A stretch of 14,562 bases of DNA from Bdellovibrionaceae bacterium UBA2351 (GTDB lineage: Bacteria; Bdellovibrionota; Bdellovibrionia; Bdellovibrionales; Bdellovibrionaceae): contig DDTZ01000203.1 in assembly GCA_002344565.1 (NCBI GenBank), positions 1 through 14,562 of the forward strand. The letters run 5' to 3'. Shown one piece after another: positions 1 to 6,406 of this stretch. The first letter of the stretch is position 1. Each line of letters begins with the position of its first letter. Position numbers and translations under genes: made by a program. The notes beneath the pieces are model-generated. The model did not search any database. It was not told where the DNA came from and saw nothing but the letters and a program-made list of their open reading frames with translations.

Positions 1-2171
1 CGGCCGAAGACTACTTAGGCAGCGACTATGAAAAATTTTTTGAAGACACGCTCTTTACAACAGAAGAAAAAGTTCTAAAACAAATCGATGTGATTAAACA
101 ATTACCGGAATCTATTGCCCAAGCTATGGATCCAAAAGCAAAGTACTCGTCAAGTCCGGCGATCAGTTCCGATGGCAAATACTTAGCTTACCTGGCCGTT
201 TCCAAACGCGATGTTAAAGAAGTCAAAATCATCGATAAAAATAAAAATAATAACTTCGTCGTACTTGATCCGAGCCAAATCGAAAATGCTAATCAGATCG
301 ACGATATTTACGAAGAAGCCGAAGAAGAACAACATGGCCCAGATGGGCCGATTGCTGGAAACATTCAGCGAATCACGTGGATTCCTAAAACATACAAAAT
401 TGTTTACGATAAAATCGACGCCTACAGCCCTGCGGAATCTTTTTCTGATCTTTTCCTTTTCGACTTCACGACAAAAAAGACCGAACGCTTAACTACCGGC
501 GAACGCGCACGAGAAGCCTCTCCATCCCCCAATGGCGAACAGATTGTTTACGTCAAATTAGATGCTTTGAAAACTCGCCTAGCGGTATTTGATCTAAAAA
601 CTAAAAAATCAAAAATCCTTTGGGCGGCTCCATTGCAAGAGCGCATTTCGAGCCCGACCTACCTAAACGACGCAACAATCATATTCTCGTTAAGAAAACC
701 GTCGACGGAAGAGTTTTTGGTTTCATTTGATACAACTACGAATTCTTTAAAACCCATCTTCACGAACTTCCCGGAAGTTCGCTACCCTACCGTACTTAAC
801 GGTGAGCTTTACTTTTCATCTACCAAAAATGGCATCCGAAACATCTATCGCGCGGACATGAAAGATGGCTCGGCGGCGGCTATCACACATATTTACACGG
901 GTTCGTTTTCGTACGCGCTCGATCCAATAACTCGCGACATGTATTACACAAAATTGACGGCAAAAGGTCCTCAGATACATTTTTCAAGTCAGACGGACTT
1001 AACAAAAACTCCGGAAGAACTTCCTAAAATCAGCCGCGTGTATGCGAATCAATTTCCAGACAAACCAAAAACACCCCCCGCTGTAGAGCCAAGGGGAAAT
1101 TTTCCGGTTCGTGAGTATTCGCCCTACTCTTACTTGTGGCCGCAATACTGGATTCCATTTGTAGCCACATCTAGCAGCGATAGCCGCTTTTTATTACAAG
1201 CTCAAACCAGTGGATTTGACCCGCTTAAAAAACATGTTTACTCGTTCGACTTAGTATTTGATTCGGCGACCGGCAAAACATCTATCGATGGCACGTACTT
1301 AAACCAGGCCTTTAAACATAAATTTGGTTTCCTTTATAATCAGTACACGACTTATTTTGTGTTCTCATCGAACGCTGCCACCTACACGACACGCTCGGCA
1401 TTTGTTCAGCCTAACATTTGGGACTTAAGCAAAAATGTTAATCTACAAGTGAGCGCGAAACAAATTACAACAAAGACGTCGACGACCCTTTACAATCGCG
1501 AAGGCGCCGGCTTTATGTTTTCATATACCGACTTAGAGCGCACAAACTCACTCTCAACGCCGTTTGATGGACAGAATTATTATTTGGGAATGAATCAATA
1601 CATTAAAAGTGGCGATAGTATCCAGCAAACACAATTCTTGCTAGGCACATCTCAGTACTGGGCAGATTTACTTGTAGACAATCATGTTGTTTTCTTTAAA
1701 TTAGATGCCCTGTACTCAAATGATAAGGTGAGTCCCATCCTGGGTATGGCCACAAACTCATTATTGTTGCAACAGGATCCACTCGTTCCCTATTTCTTGA
1801 TGCGCGGTTACCTACAAGGTCAGTTCGTTGGTGAAACTATGGTCAATCCAAAGTTTGAGTATCGTTTCCCAATGCGTGAAATCAACCGTGGTAACTCAAC
1901 GCACCCGATATTTTTGCGTCGCTTACATGGTGCTCTTATTTCAGATGGCGTATTCTTAGATGGCCGTGCTTATCATAAATCTGATGGCGTTTTTAGAACC
2001 GTTTCAACGAACCAAAGCTTTTGGAACGTCGGTTTTGAGTTCCGCTTTGAAATGAATTTAGCGTATCAAATGCCATTAACGGCAATTATCGGTATCTATA
2101 ACCCACTCAGTGGTTCGTATTCGTCTAGTTCATCTGCATCGACAAGCTTCCAAGTTGGCTCTTTCTTCTAA
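1..2171 (+). CDS. TolB-like beta-propeller / Omp85-like outer-membrane barrel protein (5' end outside window)
   Basis: The reading frame is open from base 3, so the gene starts upstream of the window. The first in-frame start-like codon, a GTG at 90, has no support as the real start. Numbering from that GTG (693 residues): PD40/TolB-type propeller repeats appear near residues 22-36 (SSPAISSDGKYLAYL) and 142-155 (EASPSPNGEQIVYV), with more blades to about 320. A proline-rich linker (320-345) follows, then a YSPYSYLWPQYWIP segment (343-356). From about 360 the sequence is alternating, aromatic-rich and beta-barrel-like. It contains RGY at 572-574, resembling the loop-6 VRGF/Y motif of Omp85 (BamA/TamA) proteins, then N-P-K-F-E-Y-R-F-P. 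The chain ends in Phe-Phe, like a barrel-assembly signal. I infer an outer-membrane protein with a periplasmic propeller. Function is unknown. The missing N-terminus could hold another domain such as a peptidase, but none is visible here. Confidence 0.7.
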   Translation, partial: AEDYLGSDYEKFFEDTLFTTEEKVLKQIDVIKQLPESIAQAMDPKAKYSSSPAISSDGKYLAYLAVSKRDVKEVKIIDKNKNNNFVVLDPSQIENANQIDDIYEEAEEEQHGPDGPIAGNIQRITWIPKTYKIVYDKIDAYSPAESFSDLFLFDFTTKKTERLTTGERAREASPSPNGEQIVYVKLDALKTRLAVFDLKTKKSKILWAAPLQERISSPTYLNDATIIFSLRKPSTEEFLVSFDTTTNSLKPIFTNFPEVRYPTVLNGELYFSSTKNGIRNIYRADMKDGSAAAITHIYTGSFSYALDPITRDMYYTKLTAKGPQIHFSSQTDLTKTPEELPKISRVYANQFPDKPKTPPAVEPRGNFPVREYSPYSYLWPQYWIPFVATSSSDSRFLLQAQTSGFDPLKKHVYSFDLVFDSATGKTSIDGTYLNQAFKHKFGFLYNQYTTYFVFSSNAATYTTRSAFVQPNIWDLSKNVNLQVSAKQITTKTSTTLYNREGAGFMFSYTDLERTNSLSTPFDGQNYYLGMNQYIKSGDSIQQTQFLLGTSQYWADLLVDNHVVFFKLDALYSNDKVSPILGMATNSLLLQQDPLVPYFLMRGYLQGQFVGETMVNPKFEYRFPMREINRGNSTHPIFLRRLHGALISDGVFLDGRAYHKSDGVFRTVSTNQSFWNVGFEFRFEMNLAYQMPLTAIIGIYNPLSGSYSSSSSASTSFQVGSFF

Positions 2172-2198
2172 GAGCCGCTCGCCCCCTGTTCTTTTATG

Positions 2199-2228
2199 TT
2201 GCAAACATCTGAGCTAAGCCTTTATTCT
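2199..2228 (+). promoter_or_regulatory. Possible sigma70-type promoter for the small unknown gene
   Basis: TTGCAA (2199-2204) and TATTCT (2223-2228) are separated by 18 bp; each matches four of six consensus bases. A start of transcription near 2235 would give a leader of about 20 nt before the ATG at 2255. The 83-bp gap after the preceding gene holds no convincing terminator, so read-through is also possible. Confidence 0.3.
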
Positions 2229-2254
2229 ATCCTTAGAAACCATTGGGGGCATGG

Positions 2255-2764
2255 ATGAATCAAATGGAATGGATAAAAGAACTCATTGAATCTGAAAACA
2301 AAATCCTAGAATCGGGAATTGTGGATTCAAATCCTGAGTACAAAAAACAGCGTCTTGTTGTTAAATCAACTTTAGATCTACTTTTCGAATTAAAAGCTCA
2401 GTTCACTGAAGTGACTCAGCTATATAACGAGATGAAACCGACGCCTCAAAGTAAAATTAAAATTTATACTATTGCACAAACTCATTCTGATTTTATGTTG
2501 TTCCGTAATGGCTATAAAATGATCTTTACGATGAAAGAGCCCGGAGTGATTGAAATTCGTTTCAATTTTATCGGTTCGCAATTGATTAGTTCAGTTCATG
2601 CTATTGAATCTAAAGTAAACTCAAAGATTTTCGATGATCAAAAACTACAAATCCAAGTACGACCTTTTGACGAAGTCGTGTGGACATTCAACGGTACCGA
2701 ATTTAAAGTCGACCACCTTGTTAAGTTTTACTTAAATCTTTTCGTGCGAGAAAGCCTGAACTAA
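2255..2764 (+). CDS. Hypothetical protein, 169 aa, unrecognised
   Basis: I do not recognise this protein. The frame can be opened from a TTG at 2243, but the ATG at 2255 is preferred: a GGGGG run (2245-2249) lies 5 nt before it, and the TTG itself overlaps that run. The first roughly 60 residues look helical and charged. The following 65-150 region looks beta-rich (KIKIYTIA, FMLFRNGYKMIF, VIEIRFNFI), and a short helix closes the chain. There is no signal peptide, membrane segment or cysteine pair, so a soluble cytoplasmic protein is likely. Composition and codon use resemble the neighbours. The last 33 bases overlap the last 33 bases of murF on the other strand. It could be co-transcribed with the upstream barrel gene, but nothing links their functions. 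Confidence 0.7.
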   Translation: MNQMEWIKELIESENKILESGIVDSNPEYKKQRLVVKSTLDLLFELKAQFTEVTQLYNEMKPTPQSKIKIYTIAQTHSDFMLFRNGYKMIFTMKEPGVIEIRFNFIGSQLISSVHAIESKVNSKIFDDQKLQIQVRPFDEVVWTFNGTEFKVDHLVKFYLNLFVRESLN

Positions 2765-4162
2765 TAACGAAACCACTTTCTCTGTTTTCATGCCGCGTGA
2801 TCCTTTGATGGCAATCAGATCACCGGCTTTCAAATCGCCTTTAACTTCATTAATAATAGCTTCGTCCATTTTTTCTGTTGCCCAAACTTGTGGTTTTTGT
2901 GAACCACTTTCAAATGCGTCTTTAAAATGTTTCCAAGAAGGACCAAAGAAAACAACCTGATCATAATTTTTAGATTTAATCTTTTTCGCTAGCTCAAAGT
3001 GAAACTTATCTTTCGTTTCGCCAAGCTCAAGCATTTCAGCCAATACCAATACGCGCTTGCCAGTCACCGGTGTTTCACTGACGTTTTCAATTAAGCTTTG
3101 CATGGAATCAGGGTTCGCGTTGTAGCCATCAAAGATGACTTGTGCGCCCGTATCCGCTCTCAACAACTGATTACGTCCCCAATTTGTTTTCAGCTTACCT
3201 AGGGCACCCCAGATCATTTCAGGCTTCATTCCTACAGAAAAAGCCAGTGCAGAGGCCACTAGAACATTGGTAATATTGTGTTTACCAAATATCGGAACCA
3301 GCGCCTGGCCCGATTGACCCGCAATTGCACCTTCGATATACAATCCTTCCGAAGACACCTTCTTTAAAGTTAAATAAATATCGGCTTTAGGATTCACTTG
3401 AGAAAATTGAATCGTAGTTTTTCCAGGGTTAGCACTTAAAAAACTATCCATCATTTTTTTAACATTAATGTCGTCGATATTAAAAATACGTAATGTATCG
3501 GGGCGCGAATATTTATAGATTTCGTTTTTTGCTTTAGCGATATTTTCTTGAGAGCCAAAATGTTCAAAGTGAGCCAGCCCCACCATCGTGCACACGACAA
3601 CGTCCGGGTCAGCGATTTCAACTAATCTTTGAATTTCGCCATAGTTATTCATTCCCATCTCGATAACACCAAACTCGTCGCTTGTGCGCATGTTTAATAG
3701 AGAAAATGGAACACCCCAATGGTTATTCAATGACCCTTGGCTGGCGTATGTTTTTTTGTACGTGTTAAATATTTGTGATGTAAACTCTTTCGCTGTTGTT
3801 TTTCCAGCCGAACCCGTAATTGCAACAATCTTCTTGTTCAGTTTTTTTCGATAACCATGTGAAATATCTTGCAATGCTTTGAGTGTATCATCGACTTGAA
3901 CTAGAGTCGTCGATTTCATATCAAATTTAGCTGGATCTTTTGTTTTAGAATCAAAGATAACGCCATAGCAGCCTTTATCCATAGCCATTTGAATAAATTG
4001 GTGCCCATCAAAAGCGTCGCCACGCAATGGAATAAATAATTTTTCTTTTAAATCGGCACGTGAATCGGTGCCGATAAAATCAAAAGAATCTTTAACCTTG
4101 TTGACTAATTTCCCACCGGTCCATTTTAAAATATCATCTAGTTTTAAAGATTCACTTTGCAT
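2732..4162 (-). CDS. murF: UDP-N-acetylmuramoyl-tripeptide--D-alanyl-D-alanine ligase MurF
   Basis: Cytoplasmic ATP-dependent ligase adding D-Ala-D-Ala to UDP-MurNAc-tripeptide, the last soluble step of the peptidoglycan precursor. Numbered from the ATG at 4162 (476 aa): N-terminal substrate domain with DSRADLKEKLFIPLRGDAFD (33-52), P-loop GSAGKT (117-122), NNHWGVP (146-152), EMGMNNYGE (168-176), AHFEHFGS (197-204), the FGKHN hinge (292-296), the MurF signature YNANPDSM (347-354), AEMLELG (375-381) and KGSRGMKTE (453-461). All family landmarks are intact. The frame can be extended nine codons to a TTG at 4189, but the ATG at 4162 has an AGAGG ribosome site 9 nt upstream and agrees better with the family N-terminus. 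It overlaps the end of murE by 11 bp, so translation is probably coupled. The 3' end overlaps the convergent small gene by 33 bp. mraY does not follow. Confidence 0.97.
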   Translation of the reverse strand: MQSESLKLDDILKWTGGKLVNKVKDSFDFIGTDSRADLKEKLFIPLRGDAFDGHQFIQMAMDKGCYGVIFDSKTKDPAKFDMKSTTLVQVDDTLKALQDISHGYRKKLNKKIVAITGSAGKTTAKEFTSQIFNTYKKTYASQGSLNNHWGVPFSLLNMRTSDEFGVIEMGMNNYGEIQRLVEIADPDVVVCTMVGLAHFEHFGSQENIAKAKNEIYKYSRPDTLRIFNIDDINVKKMMDSFLSANPGKTTIQFSQVNPKADIYLTLKKVSSEGLYIEGAIAGQSGQALVPIFGKHNITNVLVASALAFSVGMKPEMIWGALGKLKTNWGRNQLLRADTGAQVIFDGYNANPDSMQSLIENVSETPVTGKRVLVLAEMLELGETKDKFHFELAKKIKSKNYDQVVFFGPSWKHFKDAFESGSQKPQVWATEKMDEAIINEVKGDLKAGDLIAIKGSRGMKTEKVVSLLVQAFSHEKI

Positions 4163-5648
4163 ATTTAATAACCTCTTTATAATCATCAAATGGACGCGTT
4201 TTATCCCCTATAATCTGATATTTTTCGTGTCCTTTACCCAATACTAAAACGATATCTCCAGACTTTGAAATCTCCATCGCTTTTTGAATCGCTAGCGAAC
4301 GATTGACTTCAAACACCTTATCCGAAGATTTTTTGAAGCCAGCTTTGATTTGCTCGATTATCGCGGCCGGGTCTTCGGTTCGTGGATTATCTGATGTCAC
4401 AATTACGATATCGGATTTGTCTTCGGCGATTTTTCCCATGATTGGGCGTTTAGTTGTGTCGCGATCGCCCCCACAACCAAAAACCGTAATAATTCTATTA
4501 TTCGATTTTAGTTCAGATCTAAGTTCGCGGACTGTTTCAATAGTTTTCGCAACGGCATCGGGAGTATGCGCAAAATCTACAAATACATTTTTACGACGAA
4601 CTTCCTGAACACGTTGCAAGCGCCCTGGAATTCCAGCAAAGGATTCCATTTTCTTAATCGCAGACTCAATAGGAATTTTCAAATATTCACATACAAACAA
4701 TGTAGAAATGAAATTATAAATATTATGGTCCCCGAGCAAAGGAAATTTCATCTCGTATTTTTTTCCAAAATAACCAATTTCAAGTTTTTGATATTCAAAA
4801 CTTTTTTCTTTCACTTCAAACCAAATAGGGAATTTTTTATTCTTCCCGTAGAAATGCGGAGTTACTGTTGAATGCGTCTTAAGTTTTTGCCCGTAACTAT
4901 CATCACCATTAATCAAAGCAAATTTACTCAGCTTACTGGATTGAGCCATTAACTCGGTAAATAACTTTTCCTTTACCGAAAAGTAATTCTCCATAGTTCC
5001 GTGATAATCCAAATGATCTTGAGTTAGGTTAGTAAAAATCCCAATGTCAAAGTTTACCGAATGCATGCGCTTTTGATCAATTCCGTGACTTGTAATTTCC
5101 ACAGCAGTGGCTTGGGCACCTTGTTTTCTGAAGTCGTTATAACGGCTGTGTACTGTCCATGGATCTGGTGTTGTATGGTTTGTCGGCCAAACTTTTTTCC
5201 CCACTCGGTGATTAACCGTTCCGATAACACCGGTCTTAATTCCGTGGGCGTGTAAAAGATATTCTATAATATACGTCGTTGACGTCTTACCATTGGTTCC
5301 CGTGACTCCAATGTTAAACATCCATTCGTCTTGGCGGCCAAAAAATAACGAACACATTTTTTCATAATATCGGCGCGTATCGTTCACGACAATATATGGC
5401 GTAGCTTTGATTTCTGAAATGAAGTCTGAATTTTCTAAAACGATTAAAATCGCACCTTTTTTTATCGCGTCCTTAATGTACTTGTGACCATCACTCGACG
5501 TTCCTTTGATAGCGAAGAAAACGCTCGATTTGATCACTTTATTGGATGAATCAACAATTTGGCTTATCTTGACCGAGCGTGATTGCGATTTTTTAGGAAA
5601 AACAACCGAATTAGGCGAAAAAAAATCAATGAATTCAGAAAATTTCAT
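4152..5648 (-). CDS. murE: UDP-N-acetylmuramoyl-L-alanyl-D-glutamate--2,6-diaminopimelate ligase MurE
   Basis: Cytoplasmic Mur ligase adding the third stem-peptide residue in peptidoglycan precursor synthesis. 498 aa, normal for MurE. Visible landmarks: N-terminal uridine-binding domain with SSVFFAIKGTSSDGHKYI (41-58), P-loop TGTNGKTST (116-124), TTPDP (159-163), EITSHGID (184-191), TNLTQDHLDYHGTMENYF (206-223) followed by K226 at the position of the carbamylated lysine, GDHNIYN (306-312), PGR (341-343), DFAHTPDA (358-365), GCGGDRD (391-397), DNPRTEDP (420-427) and GKGHE (471-475). DNPR is the signature of ligases that accept meso-diaminopimelate rather than lysine, so the wall should be DAP-type. 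The ATG at 5648 has no Shine-Dalgarno sequence but a promoter-like box just upstream. It leads a two-gene operon with murF, and its divergent neighbour starts 29-38 bp away. Confidence 0.97.
   Translation of the reverse strand: MKFSEFIDFFSPNSVVFPKKSQSRSVKISQIVDSSNKVIKSSVFFAIKGTSSDGHKYIKDAIKKGAILIVLENSDFISEIKATPYIVVNDTRRYYEKMCSLFFGRQDEWMFNIGVTGTNGKTSTTYIIEYLLHAHGIKTGVIGTVNHRVGKKVWPTNHTTPDPWTVHSRYNDFRKQGAQATAVEITSHGIDQKRMHSVNFDIGIFTNLTQDHLDYHGTMENYFSVKEKLFTELMAQSSKLSKFALINGDDSYGQKLKTHSTVTPHFYGKNKKFPIWFEVKEKSFEYQKLEIGYFGKKYEMKFPLLGDHNIYNFISTLFVCEYLKIPIESAIKKMESFAGIPGRLQRVQEVRRKNVFVDFAHTPDAVAKTIETVRELRSELKSNNRIITVFGCGGDRDTTKRPIMGKIAEDKSDIVIVTSDNPRTEDPAAIIEQIKAGFKKSSDKVFEVNRSLAIQKAMEISKSGDIVLVLGKGHEKYQIIGDKTRPFDDYKEVIKYAK
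4172..4176 (-). promoter_or_regulatory. Ribosome binding site deciding the murF start
   Basis: AGAGG on the minus strand, 9 nt before the ATG at 4162 and inside the last codons of murE. It favours ATG 4162 over the TTG at 4189, which would open the frame nine codons earlier. Confidence 0.65.
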
Positions 5649-5654
5649 CTTTAT

Positions 5655-5684
5655 ACACTAATCGTTTTAATGCTAAGATGTCCA
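5655..5684 (-). promoter_or_regulatory. Candidate leaderless promoter of murE-murF
   Basis: On the minus strand TGGACA (5684-5679, five of six to TTGACA), an 18-bp spacer, and TAGTGT (5660-5655), then 6 nt to the murE ATG. The -10 match is weak (TANNNT only). Because the gap leaves no room for a leader, transcription would begin at or next to the A of the ATG. The -35 lies at the edge of the opposing esterase gene. Confidence 0.4.
5674..5679 (+). promoter_or_regulatory. Candidate extended -10 box of the esterase gene
   Basis: TGCTAAGAT: an upstream TG plus TAAGAT (5674-5679), ending 7 nt before the second in-frame ATG at 5687. The upstream ATG at 5678 overlaps the box itself. No good -35 is visible (TTATAC at 5651-5656, 17-bp spacer, is poor). 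It lies inside the spacer of the opposing murE promoter. Confidence 0.3.
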
Positions 5685-5686
5685 CC

Positions 5687-6361
5687 ATGAATCTATTTGA
5701 TAAAGACGCCGTCGAAGTATTCGAAGATGAAAAATACGCTAACGTTATTCTGTTTCATGGCTATGGTGCTGACGCACAGGATTTGTATCCACTATCCCGC
5801 ATGATTCCTACGAAAGTAAAATGCAATTGGTTTTTCCCTCAAGGACCCTTGAGTATTCCGCTAGGCGCGCATTGGGTAGGTAAAGCATGGTGGCCAATCC
5901 CTATCGATCGGTATCAAGAAGCGGGTTCGACACTAGATACCTCGGTGGAAGTTCCTAAAGGAATTGAAAAACTACGCACTGAGTTTCAAAAATGGCTAAA
6001 CATGAAAGGCCTAGATCCCAAGCGAACGTTAATTTCCGGCTTTAGCCAGGGTGGCATGCTTGCCCAAGATCTATTTTTCACATTTCCTCAAAACTTTAGC
6101 GCGCTTGGATTATTGTCCACCAACTTAATTAATAAAGCCTATTTAAAGGCCCAGCCGACTGAAAATATAAAAGGTAAACATGCTTTTATCAGTCACGGTC
6201 ACTCGGATCCCGTGTTGCCGATCGCTGGCTCGAAAGCTCTGGACACATTCTTGATTGAAGCTGGACTAAAGACGAAGACATGCCATTTCAGTGGAGGTCA
6301 TGAAATTCCACCTATGGTGCTGACTCAATTGGGCCAATTCATGGACCAGGTTCTGGACTAA
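5687..6361 (+). CDS. Alpha/beta-hydrolase, carboxylesterase/phospholipase (YpfH-like) family
   Basis: Small serine hydrolase, about 224 aa, in the range of the bacterial carboxylesterase/acyl-protein-thioesterase-like family. Numbering from the ATG at 5678: oxyanion-hole motif HGYG (27-30), nucleophile elbow GFSQGG with Ser123 (121-126), the acid in HSDPVLP (Asp177) and catalytic GGHE with His208. A tryptophan-rich segment at 50-72 (NWFFPQ, HWVGKAWW) probably shapes the acyl pocket. There is no signal peptide, so it is predicted to be cytoplasmic; the substrate cannot be told. The ATG at 5687 (third codon later) is preferred because the earlier ATG overlaps a -10-like box, but 5678 is possible. 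The gene faces away from murE with under 40 bp between starts, and the kinase follows 45 bp downstream on the same strand. Confidence 0.88.
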   Translation: MNLFDKDAVEVFEDEKYANVILFHGYGADAQDLYPLSRMIPTKVKCNWFFPQGPLSIPLGAHWVGKAWWPIPIDRYQEAGSTLDTSVEVPKGIEKLRTEFQKWLNMKGLDPKRTLISGFSQGGMLAQDLFFTFPQNFSALGLLSTNLINKAYLKAQPTENIKGKHAFISHGHSDPVLPIAGSKALDTFLIEAGLKTKTCHFSGGHEIPPMVLTQLGQFMDQVLD

Positions 6362-6406
6362 AGGGCTCTCTTTTATTTCTGCTAAGTTCCGATTTTATAT
6401 ACGGAA

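Noticed and set aside
2172..2254. Terminator after the barrel protein gene
   Set aside because: Only a weak CTAAG/CTTAG inverted repeat without a T-tract is present.
4163..4189. Longer murF from a TTG at 4189
   Set aside because: The ATG at 4162 has an AGAGG site at proper spacing and fits the family N-terminus; the TTG does not.
4303..5255. Plus-strand open frames opposite murE
   Set aside because: They lie wholly within murE, whose motifs run unbroken on the minus strand; their translations show no recognisable domain.
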